A stretch of 64,000 bases of DNA from Streptococcus entericus DSM 14446 (GTDB lineage: Bacteria > Bacillota > Bacilli > Lactobacillales > Streptococcaceae): assembly GCF_000380025.1 (NCBI RefSeq), contig NZ_KB904185.1, positions 19,355-83,354 of the forward strand. Direction: 5' to 3'. Below, in pieces: positions 31,523 through 41,772 of the stretch; position 1 is the stretch's first letter; the number at the start of each line of letters is the position of its first letter. The notes below the pieces were generated by a model. The model ran no database searches. It was given only the letters and a program-made list of their open reading frames with translations, and was not told where the DNA came from. The position numbers were made by a program, and so were the translations under genes.

Positions 31523-31604
31523 GGCAAATTTAGGGCAAACTTTAGGGCAAACTTTAGGGCAAATTGGGTCCCGAAGCATACAAAAAAAGCACCCATAGGG
31601 CAAA
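31521..31604 (+). repeat. AGGGCAAA arm-type repeats at the ICE2 right end
   Basis: AGGGCAAA occurs at 31521, 31532, 31544, 31556 and 31597. The first four are spaced 11, 12 and 12 bp, about one helical turn, so a protein could bind them all on one face. The same motif occurs at the ICE2 left end (about 4700 and, inverted, about 4753). These are likely integrase arm-binding sites. Confidence 0.65.
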
Positions 31605-31620
31605 CCCTTGAGTGCTTGAA
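31582..31620 (-). terminator. Terminator of the rplM-rpsI operon supplied by the ICE2 end
   Basis: On the minus strand AAGCACTCAAGGG pairs with CCCTATGGGTGCTT (small bulge) and seven T residues follow, 21 nt after the rpsI stop. It lies on the element side of the att repeat, so the inserted ICE provides the host operon with its terminator. Confidence 0.7.
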
Positions 31621-31640
31621 ACGTTGATATAATGCGGATA

Positions 31641-32033
31641 TTAACGTTTTGAGAATTGTGATGCTTTCCGAGCTTTTTTGAGACCTGGTTTCTTACGTTC
31701 AACCTTACGAGCGTCACGTGTGAGCAAACCAGCACGTTTCAATGAATCGCGGAAGTCTGGGTCAACTTGCAAGAGGGCGCGAGCGATACCGTGACGGATA
31801 GCGCCTGATTGACCTGCATAACCACCGCCAACAACGTTAACGAAAACGTCGTATGAACCAGCAGTAGAGGTTACTGCAAATGGTTGGTTAATAACGAGAC
31901 GCAAGTCTGCGTGTGGGATGTACTCTTCAACGTCTTTTTTATTGACAGTGATTTTACCAGTACCTGGAACGAGGCGAACGCGTGCAACAGCGTTTTTACG
32001 ACGGCCAGTACCTGCATATTGTGCTTGTGCCAT
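31641..32033 (-). CDS. rpsI: 30S ribosomal protein S9; ICE insertion target
   Basis: 130 residues, full length, with the conserved start [18 protein letters not shown], the [19 protein letters not shown] core and the basic tail ending SQFSKR that reaches the P-site tRNA. Second gene of the rplM-rpsI operon, 19 nt after rplM. The last 51 nt form the attachment repeat: insertion of either ICE rebuilds the same 16 C-terminal residues, so the ribosomal protein is unharmed. Confidence 0.98.
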   Translation of the reverse strand: MAQAQYAGTGRRKNAVARVRLVPGTGKITVNKKDVEEYIPHADLRLVINQPFAVTSTAGSYDVFVNVVGGGYAGQSGAIRHGIARALLQVDPDFRDSLKRAGLLTRDARKVERKKPGLKKARKASQFSKR

Positions 32034-32052
32034 AATGTGTTACTCCTTTCTC

Positions 32053-32499
32053 TTAGATCAATCCTGAAATGTCAAGAACTTCTGGTTGTTGAGCAGCGTG
32101 GTTGTGCTCGCTACCAACAAAGACTTTCAGTTTCATGCCTTGTGCACGTCCAAGAGTGTTGTGTGGCAACATACCTTTCACTGATTTTTCAATCAGGCGC
32201 ACAGCATTTTTAGAACGCAAATCACCAGCAGAGATAGCCTTCAAACCACCTGGGTGAAGTGAGTGGGTGTAATAGATTTTGTCAGTTGCTTTTTTACCAG
32301 TCAATTTCACTTTTTCAGCATTGATAACGATAACAAAGTCACCAGTGTCTGTGTGTGGTGTGAAAGTTGGCTTGTTTTTGCCGCGAAGAATGCTAGCAAC
32401 TACCGCTGAAAGGCGTCCAAGAGGTACATCAGTTGCGTCAACAACGTACCATTTGCGTTCAACTTGGCCTGGTTTAGCCATAAATGTTGTTTTGTTCAT
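32053..32499 (-). CDS. rplM: 50S ribosomal protein L13
   Basis: 148 residues, standard length, with [35 protein letters not shown] and [22 protein letters not shown]. It is one of the early assembly proteins of the large subunit. First gene of the operon with rpsI. A 105-nt leader precedes it and may carry an autoregulatory structure. Start ATG behind GGAGACC. Confidence 0.98.
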   Translation of the reverse strand: MNKTTFMAKPGQVERKWYVVDATDVPLGRLSAVVASILRGKNKPTFTPHTDTGDFVIVINAEKVKLTGKKATDKIYYTHSLHPGGLKAISAGDLRSKNAVRLIEKSVKGMLPHNTLGRAQGMKLKVFVGSEHNHAAQQPEVLDISGLI

Positions 32500-32641
32500 G
32501 GGGTCTCCTATACGAATTCGTTTTTGTTTACAGATGATGGGTGTTCCGTCCCATCGAAGGTATTTGGAAGGTTCCGGGGCCTTTCAAATGGGGTAAACAA
32601 TACCGTCTTATATCATACCAAAATAAACTGTTCTTCGTCAA
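32500..32641 (-). promoter_or_regulatory. Promoter and possible L13 leader of rplM
   Basis: Minus-strand TTGACG (32641-32636) and TATGAT (32617-32612) lie 18 nt apart. The leader that follows has pairable arms (GATGGGACGGAACACCCATC and GAAAGGCCCCGGAACCTTCC). L13 leaders with autoregulatory function are known in low-GC Gram-positives; equivalence here is an inference. Confidence 0.5.
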
Positions 32642-32724
32642 GTCATTTACCTGATTTTTTACAAAAAACACAGCAAAGGTTCCTGAGTCGAAGTTGCTCA
32701 TTGGTTTTTCGTGGATAAATACGG

Positions 32725-32730
32725 TATAAT
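32725..32730 (+). promoter_or_regulatory. -10 box of birA six bases before the ATG
   Basis: TATAAT at 32725-32730 with TTGGTT 18 nt upstream. The expected start site coincides with the ATG at 32737, so the mRNA may be leaderless. No Shine-Dalgarno is present. Confidence 0.45.
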
Positions 32731-32736
32731 AGCTCT

Positions 32737-33690
32737 ATGAAAACCTACGAAATTATGTTTGAGGAACTGATTAAGACAACCGATTTTGTTCGCGGGCAAG
32801 ATTTGGCTAATCGTTTAGGGCTGTCACGGACAGCTATTTGGAAAGCGATACAAGCATTGGAACACCAAGGCATCATCATCGAATCGGTTAAAAATAAAGG
32901 CTACCGTTGGTTGGCTGGTGACTTGTTATTACCGAGTCGTATCGCGCAAAATTCTGGATTAGCAGTTAACTATCAGCCTGTCAGCCAGTCAACACAGCTA
33001 GATGCTCGAATCGGCATTAGTCAAGGGTTGACTGCGCCTAGACTGTACTTGGCTTCCCATCAAACAGCTGCAGTTGGTCGGTTTGGGCGTTCTTTTTTTA
33101 CCAGTCCACAAGGCGGCATTTACATGTCCCTCCATCTCAAACCCAACCTTAGGCATGCCCAGTTGCCGCCCTACACCATGATGGTGGCAGCCAGTATCGT
33201 CAAAACTATTGACAAGCTCTGTGGTAGGTCTTGTGGGATTAAGTGGGTCAATGATATTTATGTCGGGCAAAAAAAAATAGCTGGTGTGCTAACTGAAGCG
33301 ATCACATCTGTCGAAACAGGACTGGTGACCGATGTGATTATTGGTCTTGGTTTAAATTTCCACATCACAGATTTCCCTAGCGAACTCAGAGACAAGGCCG
33401 GGACGCTTTTTACTGAGCAACCGCCACTTTTTCGTTACCAGCTTATTACAGAGATTTTGAACATTTTCCTAAAGAGTGATGAGCAAGAGTTGGTCGCCTA
33501 TTATAAGGAGAAGTCACTCGTTTTGGGACGTGAAATCGCCTTCTTTGAACAAGGGCAAGCTGTGACTGCGACAGCTATTGACCTCACTGATAAAGGAGAA
33601 CTGGTGATACAGCTAGCTTCTGGCGAGACAGCCGTCCTACATGGCGGTGAGATTAGTCTCACTTCTTGGGAGGCAAAAGCAAGCGACTGA
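32737..33690 (+). CDS. birA: Biotin-protein ligase and biotin operon repressor BirA
   Basis: 317 residues. N-terminal winged HTH (about 1-60, RGQDLANRLGLSRTAIWKAIQAL) and a ligase domain with the biotin/AMP loop (VGRFGRSFFTSPQGGIYMSL) and KWVNDIYVGQKKIAGVL. It attaches biotin to carboxylase subunits and, through the HTH, can repress biotin uptake genes in response to biotinyl-AMP. No ribosome site precedes the ATG, in line with a leaderless transcript. A start seven codons in is the alternative. Confidence 0.95.
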   Translation: MKTYEIMFEELIKTTDFVRGQDLANRLGLSRTAIWKAIQALEHQGIIIESVKNKGYRWLAGDLLLPSRIAQNSGLAVNYQPVSQSTQLDARIGISQGLTAPRLYLASHQTAAVGRFGRSFFTSPQGGIYMSLHLKPNLRHAQLPPYTMMVAASIVKTIDKLCGRSCGIKWVNDIYVGQKKIAGVLTEAITSVETGLVTDVIIGLGLNFHITDFPSELRDKAGTLFTEQPPLFRYQLITEILNIFLKSDEQELVAYYKEKSLVLGREIAFFEQGQAVTATAIDLTDKGELVIQLASGETAVLHGGEISLTSWEAKASD

Positions 33691-33844
33691 GGCGGTCAAT
33701 CATATAAACACGAACCAGGTTGCGCCCTAGTAAAATTCCCCAGAAGAGAGTGAGCAAAAATTGCTCAGCTGATAGGGAAGCAGTAAAGAGAATGGTTTGA
33801 ATGGCACATGTTAGTGCCATCATGACGAAATGACGAATTGGCAT
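33659..33844 (-). CDS. Small membrane protein (possibly DUF3272)
   Basis: 61 residues from the ATG at 33844 (MPIRHFVMMALTCAIQTILF), with two hydrophobic segments. A GTG at 33916 would give 85 residues and remains possible. TATAAT with an extended TGG lies six bases before the ATG, so this transcript, like that of birA, may be leaderless. It overlaps the 3' end of birA on the other strand by 32 nt. I recall a small streptococcal membrane family (DUF3272) of this kind near birA, but that link is weak. Confidence 0.55.
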   Translation of the reverse strand: MPIRHFVMMALTCAIQTILFTASLSAEQFLLTLFWGILLGRNLVRVYMIDRLSRLLLPPKK

Positions 33845-33961
33845 AAGCGTATTATACCATAACTTGACGAGTTTCAGTTGTTCAAAACTTAGCAACGTTG
33901 ACCACCAGTTTGTCACTAATGACCTAGAAACAATCTAAAAGGATTAAACCCGAGGATATTC

Positions 33962-35329
33962 ATGATTACAAAAGAATTTGATACTATTGCAGCCATTTCA
34001 ACGCCACTTGGTGAAGGAGCCATTGGCATTGTGCGTTTGTCTGGTAGCCAAGCCATCGCTATCGCTGACCAAGTTTTTAGAGGTACAGCCCTGAAAGCAG
34101 TAGCTAGTCATACCCTGACCTACGGTCATATTGTCGAAAGAGATGCCATCATTGATGAAGTGATGGTGGGGGTGATGAGAGCTCCTCGCACCTTTACCCG
34201 TGAAGATGTGGTTGAGATTAACACCCACGGCGGTCTGGCAGTGACCAATCAGATTTTACAACTACTGATTAAGCATGGGGCTAGATTAGCCGAACCTGGT
34301 GAATTTACCAAGCGAGCCTTTCTCAATGGGCGCATCGATCTGACCCAGGCCGAGGCCATCATGGATTTAATCCGTGCCAAGACCGACAAGGCCATGGCGG
34401 TGGCCGTCAGTCATTTAGAAGGGTCCCTCAGAGAACTGATTGACAGCACTCGTCAGGAGATTCTAGCCACTCTAGCTCAGGTTGAGGTTAATATCGACTA
34501 CCCTGAGTACGACGACGTGGAAGAGATGACCACCGCTATGGTGCGTGAGAAAACGGCTGAATTTCAGGCTTTGTTAGAAAACTTGCTCAGAACAGCAAAA
34601 CGAGGGAAAATTCTCAGAGAAGGCCTAGCTACAGCCATTATTGGGCGCCCCAACGTTGGTAAATCCAGTCTCTTAAACAACCTTCTACGTGAAGACAAGG
34701 CCATTGTCACCGATATCGCAGGAACAACGCGGGATGTCATTGAGGAGTATGTCAATATCAAAGGCGTCCCATTGAAGTTGATTGACACGGCAGGCATTCG
34801 TGAGACGGATGATGTCGTGGAACAAATTGGGGTTGAGCGTTCCAAAAAAGCCTTAGCTGAGGCTGATTTGGTACTTCTTGTCCTTAATAGCAGTGAGCCT
34901 CTCACTGATCAAGATAGGCAGTTATTAGCACTCAGTCAGACCAATAATCGCATCATTCTGCTCAACAAGACCGATTTGCCAGAGCAGATTGAGCGCAAAG
35001 AACTCCCAGATGATGTGATTGACATTTCGGTATTAGAAAACCGCAACATTGATCAAATTGAAGACCGTATTAACCAACTCTTTTTTGATAAAGCAGGGTT
35101 AGTAGAAAAAGATGCGACTTATTTGTCAAATGCCCGCCATATTTCCTTGATTGAAAAAGCCTTGGACAGCTTGCGTGCGGTCAATGAAGGACTTGAGATG
35201 GGTATGCCAGTTGACCTCTTGCAAGTTGATTTGACCCGTTGCTGGGAAATCTTGGGAGAGATCACTGGCGACGCTGCGCCAGATGAGCTCATTACCCAGC
35301 TCTTTAGCCAGTTCTGCTTAGGCAAATAA
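33962..35329 (+). CDS. mnmE: tRNA modification GTPase MnmE
   Basis: 455 residues, normal length. N-terminal tetrahydrofolate-binding domain, helical domain, and an inserted G domain with [12 protein letters not shown] (G1), DIAGTTRD (G2), DTAGI (G3) and NKTDL (G4). The C-terminal FCLGK carries the essential Cys. With MnmG it makes 5-carboxymethylaminomethyl-type modification at U34 of several tRNAs. Stands alone as a transcription unit. Start ATG at 33962 follows CCGAGGA. Confidence 0.98.
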   Translation: MITKEFDTIAAISTPLGEGAIGIVRLSGSQAIAIADQVFRGTALKAVASHTLTYGHIVERDAIIDEVMVGVMRAPRTFTREDVVEINTHGGLAVTNQILQLLIKHGARLAEPGEFTKRAFLNGRIDLTQAEAIMDLIRAKTDKAMAVAVSHLEGSLRELIDSTRQEILATLAQVEVNIDYPEYDDVEEMTTAMVREKTAEFQALLENLLRTAKRGKILREGLATAIIGRPNVGKSSLLNNLLREDKAIVTDIAGTTRDVIEEYVNIKGVPLKLIDTAGIRETDDVVEQIGVERSKKALAEADLVLLVLNSSEPLTDQDRQLLALSQTNNRIILLNKTDLPEQIERKELPDDVIDISVLENRNIDQIEDRINQLFFDKAGLVEKDATYLSNARHISLIEKALDSLRAVNEGLEMGMPVDLLQVDLTRCWEILGEITGDAAPDELITQLFSQFCLGK

Positions 35330-35549
35330 CCCACGGACCGATTGAACAGCCTTTGTACAATAGACTTTTTAAATGTGTCATAACATTCTTTTGTATCTAG
35401 ATGTCATCCCTAACCCCAAAAAAACATTACAGATAAAGATAAGTCGATTAGACATACAAGGGTCATTAGAGATAGAGAATATATCGTAAAAAAGGTCTCT
35501 AAACAATGATTTTCCTGCTTGTTACCCAGCGAGATAAACGGCTTTCTCT

Positions 35550-35576
35550 TGAAAAATTTTTCTAAAATGTTATAAT
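35550..35576 (+). promoter_or_regulatory. Promoter of yajC
   Basis: TTGAAA and TATAAT lie about 16 nt apart, 30 nt before the yajC start. Confidence 0.55.
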
Positions 35577-35605
35577 AGTAGGGTTAATAGAAAAGGAGAC
35601 TAAAA

Positions 35606-35929
35606 ATGAACCCAATAACTTTAGTAATTTTGATGACTATTTTTTTAGGTTTTAGCTTTTTTATGCAGTACAGACAGCGCAAACAAATGCAAGAGCGCTA
35701 TGAGCAACTTAAAAAATTGTCAAAAGGTGATCAGGTAATTACCATTGGGGGGCTGTATGCAACCATTGACCATGTTGAACCAGAACAAGGCAAGGTTGTT
35801 TTAGATGCTGACGGTATCTTTCTGACCTATGAGTTGATCGCCATTAAACATGTTGTTAAAGCTCAATTAGCTGATGGGAGCATTGAAACAACAGAAACAG
35901 CAGAGACTGCTGTCGAACATCAAGAGTAG
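35606..35929 (+). CDS. yajC: Preprotein translocase accessory subunit YajC
   Basis: 107 residues with one N-terminal membrane helix (about 4-22) and the conserved QMQERYEQLKKLSKGDQVITIGGLYATI region. It associates with SecDF/YidC in the Sec system. Own promoter and AAAAGGAG site. A hairpin with an A/T-rich tail near 35940-35970 (TTTCTAG...CTAGAAAG) separates it from uppS. Confidence 0.92.
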   Translation: MNPITLVILMTIFLGFSFFMQYRQRKQMQERYEQLKKLSKGDQVITIGGLYATIDHVEPEQGKVVLDADGIFLTYELIAIKHVVKAQLADGSIETTETAETAVEHQE

Positions 35930-36043
35930 CAAAAGGAACTTTCTAGATTAGTCAGCTAGAAAGTTTTTGTTTGAGTACAGAGTTATCACAAATGGCTTTT
36001 TTTATGGTAAAATGGTCTTATCATACACTAAAATAGGAAACAT

Positions 36044-36793
36044 ATGCTTAATTTATTCAACAAAGAGGAAAAACTCGCTGATTTAAAGGTTCCTCATCAC
36101 ATTGGGGTGATTATGGATGGCAATGGCCGCTGGGCTAAAAAGCGGCTTCAGCCTCGAGTCATGGGACACAAGGCAGGTATGGATGCCCTCCAAGCGGTCA
36201 CCATTGCTGCCTCCAAACTCGGTGTCAACGTGTTGACGGTCTATGCATTCTCAACAGAAAATTGGTCTCGTCCAGAAGATGAGGTTCGTTTTATCATGAA
36301 ATTACCGGTGGAGTTTTTTGATAAATACGTGCCCGAGCTAAATCGAAATAACGTCCGTGTTCAAATTATGGGAGAAACGAATCGCCTACCAAAGGATACT
36401 TTAGAAGCTATGGAACGTGCAATCGCTCAAACATCTGAAAATACAGGACTGATTTTAAATTTTGCGCTTAATTACGGTGGACGTGCCGAATTAACCTTAG
36501 CCATGCAAGCAATCGCCGAACAGGTTAAAACAGGACAATTAGAACCTCGTGACATCACCGAAACCATCATCAGCCAGCACTTGATGACCGCTAGTTTACC
36601 GACGGACTATAGGGACCCAGATTTGATTATCAGAACCAGTGGCGAAGAGCGGTTGAGTAATTTCTTGCCTTGGCAAGCGGCTTATAGTGAATTCTATTTT
36701 ACCGAGGTGCTTTGGCCTGATTTTAAGGAAGCTGAACTGGAACAAGCGATTAGAGATTATAGTAGTCGTCATCGTCGCTTTGGCGGTATCTAA
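36044..36793 (+). CDS. uppS: Undecaprenyl diphosphate synthase (isoprenyl transferase)
   Basis: 249 residues. The VIMDGNGRWAKKR motif near residue 27 holds the catalytic Asp; FSTENWSRP and the C-terminal DLIIRTSGEERLSNF segment bind substrate and Mg. Makes the C55 lipid carrier for peptidoglycan and wall polymers from farnesyl diphosphate. It begins a run with cdsA, rseP and proS on one strand with short gaps. Full length. Confidence 0.98.
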   Translation: MLNLFNKEEKLADLKVPHHIGVIMDGNGRWAKKRLQPRVMGHKAGMDALQAVTIAASKLGVNVLTVYAFSTENWSRPEDEVRFIMKLPVEFFDKYVPELNRNNVRVQIMGETNRLPKDTLEAMERAIAQTSENTGLILNFALNYGGRAELTLAMQAIAEQVKTGQLEPRDITETIISQHLMTASLPTDYRDPDLIIRTSGEERLSNFLPWQAAYSEFYFTEVLWPDFKEAELEQAIRDYSSRHRRFGGI

Positions 36794-36805
36794 AGGAGGA
36801 TGCGT

Positions 36806-37597
36806 ATGCAACAACGTGTGATTTATGGAGCGATAGCAGCAGCAATTTTTTTACCGATTTTGATTTTAGGAGGTCTACCATTGCACCTCCTCTTGGGAGG
36901 GCTAGCCATGCTTGCTGTCGCAGAGCTCTTCAAGATGAAAGGATTAGAGCCTTTTTCATTCGAAGGTGCTCTAGCTATGTTGGGGGCTTTTGTGCTAACC
37001 GTTCCATTGGGACATTATTTCAGTGCCTTACCGTTGCAAGCTAATGTTTCAGCTTTTACAGTCATCGCTTTTATCATCTTAGCTGGTATGGTCTTCACTT
37101 TTCCTAACTATCGCTTCGAGGATGCGGCATTTGCGATAGCTGCTAGTTTTTATATGGGTATTGGTTTTCACCATCTGGTGCTTGCCCGCTTGGCAGGGAT
37201 TGAACATGTTCTGTTTGTGCTCTTTATCATTTGGGCAACAGATATTGGGGCGTATATGATTGGCAGTCGATTTGGCAAGCGACGCTTGGCACCTCAGATT
37301 TCACCGAACAAGAGTATCGAAGGCTTTTTAGGCGGTATCTTGTCTGCTATGCTTATTGCCGCCATCTTTATCCTCATTAGAAAAACAGTAACGCCTTATT
37401 CTTTGCTAGGAACACTTCCTCTCATCGCACTATTTAGCGCCGTTGCACAGTTCGGGGATTTGGTAGAAAGTGCCATCAAACGCCACTATGGGGTAAAGGA
37501 CTCTGGTAAGCTGATTCCAGGGCACGGCGGCGTATTTGATCGTTTTGATAGTGTCATTTTTGTCTTACCCTTGATGCACTTCTTTGGCTTATTTTAA
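36806..37597 (+). CDS. cdsA: Phosphatidate cytidylyltransferase
   Basis: 263 residues from the ATG at 36806; AAAGGAGG lies seven bases upstream, so the in-frame ATG at 36800 inside that site is rejected. About eight membrane helices and the CDS signature near the C-terminus (SAIKRHYGVKDSGKLIPGHG, then GVFDRFDS). Makes CDP-diacylglycerol for phosphatidylglycerol and cardiolipin synthesis. Confidence 0.97.
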   Translation: MQQRVIYGAIAAAIFLPILILGGLPLHLLLGGLAMLAVAELFKMKGLEPFSFEGALAMLGAFVLTVPLGHYFSALPLQANVSAFTVIAFIILAGMVFTFPNYRFEDAAFAIAASFYMGIGFHHLVLARLAGIEHVLFVLFIIWATDIGAYMIGSRFGKRRLAPQISPNKSIEGFLGGILSAMLIAAIFILIRKTVTPYSLLGTLPLIALFSAVAQFGDLVESAIKRHYGVKDSGKLIPGHGGVFDRFDSVIFVLPLMHFFGLF

Positions 37598-37615
37598 CTT
37601 AGAAAAGAGGCGATT

Positions 37616-38863
37616 ATGCAAGGTCTAATAACCTTTATTGCTATTTTTGGTATTTTAGTGATTATCCATGAGTTCGGACACTTTTACTTTGCCAAACGTG
37701 CTGGCATCCTTGTCCGTGAATTTGCGGTTGGCATGGGCCCTAAGATTTTCTCTCATACAGCGGCTGATGGCACATTATATACTCTGCGTCTGTTGCCATT
37801 AGGCGGTTATGTCCGTATGGCTGGCTGGGGGGAAGATAAGACAGAGATTAGAACTGGACACTCTGCTAGCCTATCTTTCAATGAAAAAGGTCTAGTTAGT
37901 CGGATCAATTTGTCTGACCGTGTGGTTGATCAAACAGCTCTTCCGATTGCCATCACCAGTTATGACCTTGAAGACAGTCTCGAAGTGATGGGATTAGTTG
38001 CCGGTGAATCTAAGAGCTATGCTGTTGACCAAAACGCGACCATCATCGAAGAAGATGGCACTGAGGTGCGGATAGCGCCACTCGACGTCCAATATCAGAA
38101 CGCCAGTGTCTGGGGACGCTTGATGACTAACTTTGCTGGTCCTATGAACAACTTTATCTTAGGTATAGTTGTCTTTACCTTGATTGCTTTTTTACAAGGT
38201 GGCGTCAGAGATTATACGTCAAATACCTTTCTAGTAGCGGACAATGGTCCCTTGTCGCAAGCAGGTTTGTCTGGTCAGGTTACAATTTACCAAATCAATC
38301 ATCAGCCTGTGACGGATTGGGAAAGCCTGAGTCAAGCGGTACAGGCAGGCGGCTCCACCATGGTTCTGGAATTATCAGATGGAGATGGAACCAGCAAAAA
38401 AGAAGTAACTATCACGCCGAAACAAGAAGATGACCGCTACCTCATTGGGGTATCCCCTGACCTCAAAACAGGGTTTTGGGATAAGCTAAAAGGTGGATTT
38501 GCCATGGCTTGGGAGAGTGCCTTCGCTATTGCAACAGCGCTAAAAAATCTCATTTTGAAACCTGATGTGACAAAACTCGGTGGACCAATAGCCATTTACC
38601 AAATGAGCAGTTCAGCTGCCAAAGAAGGTCTGCTTTCTGTGTTGACGCTGATGGCTATGCTGTCTATGAATTTAGGTATTTTCAACCTCTTGCCTATCCC
38701 TGCCCTTGACGGCGGGAAAATCTTGCTTAACATCATTGAAGCCATTCGTAAGAAGCCTCTCAAACAAGAAACAGAAGGCTACATTACTCTGGCAGGGGTC
38801 GCACTGATGCTCCTGCTAACCATTGCGGTCACCTGGAACGATATTGTCCGCACTTTTTTCTAA
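37616..38863 (+). CDS. rseP: Site-2 protease RseP (Eep in streptococci/enterococci)
   Basis: 415 residues, four membrane helices. Zinc motif HEFGH at residues 18-22 in the first helix, a PDZ domain near 200-280, and [13 protein letters not shown] near 365 supplying the third zinc ligand. Cleaves within membrane helices, including remnant signal peptides that become pheromones and anti-sigma factors. Sits in its standard place between cdsA and proS. Confidence 0.95.
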   Translation: MQGLITFIAIFGILVIIHEFGHFYFAKRAGILVREFAVGMGPKIFSHTAADGTLYTLRLLPLGGYVRMAGWGEDKTEIRTGHSASLSFNEKGLVSRINLSDRVVDQTALPIAITSYDLEDSLEVMGLVAGESKSYAVDQNATIIEEDGTEVRIAPLDVQYQNASVWGRLMTNFAGPMNNFILGIVVFTLIAFLQGGVRDYTSNTFLVADNGPLSQAGLSGQVTIYQINHQPVTDWESLSQAVQAGGSTMVLELSDGDGTSKKEVTITPKQEDDRYLIGVSPDLKTGFWDKLKGGFAMAWESAFAIATALKNLILKPDVTKLGGPIAIYQMSSSAAKEGLLSVLTLMAMLSMNLGIFNLLPIPALDGGKILLNIIEAIRKKPLKQETEGYITLAGVALMLLLTIAVTWNDIVRTFF

Positions 38864-38874
38864 GAAAGGAATAA

Positions 38875-40734
<1,860 letters not shown>

Positions 40735-40743
40735 TTAAGACAC

Positions 40744-40790
40744 AAAAAACCTACCCCACTAGTTGAAAAGCTAGCGAGGGTAGGTTTTTA
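40744..40790 (+). terminator. Bidirectional terminator after proS
   Basis: AAAAAACCTACCC pairs with GGGTAGGTTTTT, with an inner CTAG/CTAG helix. A-run before and T-run after suit both strands. Confidence 0.85.
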
Positions 40791-40855
40791 CTTTAAGTCA
40801 AATCAGCTCTAAAGCTCACCAGCTAATAAACAAGAACTGAGCTTTAGTGAGAACT

Positions 40856-41644
40856 TCAGCTCTGAACCCGTTTCATGTAGTCTTGATAACTTTCTGTCTT
40901 CATCAAGTTTTTAGCATTTTGCACTCGTTCCTTGGTTGGCGGTTTAACGCCTGCCAACGGATAAGGAATACCAAGCTGTCGCCACTTAAACTCACCCATG
41001 GTATGGTAGGGGAGAACCTCAAAACGGTTGACATTTGAGAGAGTTTCAACAAACTTGCCCAATGCAATCAAATCCTCATCAATATCGGTTAAGCCAGGCA
41101 CTAGCACGTGGCGAATCCAGACGGGAACCCCTTTTTCAGAGAGGTATTTGGCACAAGCAATGATATTGCGGTTGGACTGACTGGTGACTAGTTTATGCCG
41201 CTCATTTTCAATGGCTTTGATATCTAGTAACACCAAATCGGTAACGGCGAGAAGTTTGTCAAAGATGGCATGGTACTCTGGTTTATCGCGAAATGGCAGA
41301 GCACAAGTATCCAGTGTACAGTGGATGCCTAATTTTTTAGCTTCCGTAAAGAGGGCTGTCACGAACTCAATCTGAAGCAAAGCTTCACCACCAGAGACCG
41401 TTATCCCGCCTTCCTTGCCCCAAAAACCACGATAACGTAAAGCTTCTTTTAGCACATCAGCAACTGTTCGCTCACGAGAGTTATTGGTTTCCATTTCCCA
41501 AGTATCGGGATTATGGCAATACTGGCAGCGCATCTTGCATCCCTGCATAAAGACGATGAAACGAACACCAGGTCCATCAACTGTTCCAAAACTCTCTGTC
41601 GAATGAATCATCCCCGTTACTTGGCTGTAATCAATATCAGTCAT
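40856..41644 (-). CDS. pflA: Pyruvate formate-lyase activating enzyme
   Basis: 262 residues. The radical-SAM cluster motif CxxxCxxC is CKMRCQYC (about residues 36-43), followed by HNPDTW and GGITVSGGEALLQ for SAM binding. Generates the glycyl radical on pyruvate formate-lyase under anaerobic conditions. Single gene with a T-rich hairpin region downstream shared with proS. It fits the fermentative metabolism also suggested by adhE. Confidence 0.95.
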   Translation of the reverse strand: MTDIDYSQVTGMIHSTESFGTVDGPGVRFIVFMQGCKMRCQYCHNPDTWEMETNNSRERTVADVLKEALRYRGFWGKEGGITVSGGEALLQIEFVTALFTEAKKLGIHCTLDTCALPFRDKPEYHAIFDKLLAVTDLVLLDIKAIENERHKLVTSQSNRNIIACAKYLSEKGVPVWIRHVLVPGLTDIDEDLIALGKFVETLSNVNRFEVLPYHTMGEFKWRQLGIPYPLAGVKPPTKERVQNAKNLMKTESYQDYMKRVQS

Positions 41645-41772
41645 CGCACACCTCTGAAAACGTTTTATAGCCTTATTATAACAGATTTTTAGAAAAATAG
41701 AAAGACTTGTGAGAGAATTCTCATAAAAACTGTCCTGAGATAGGACAATGTGTGCTAGAACAGCCCTGCTAA

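Noticed and set aside
31884..32213. Plus-strand ORF opposite rpsI/rplM
   Set aside because: Shadow of two ribosomal protein genes on the other strand.
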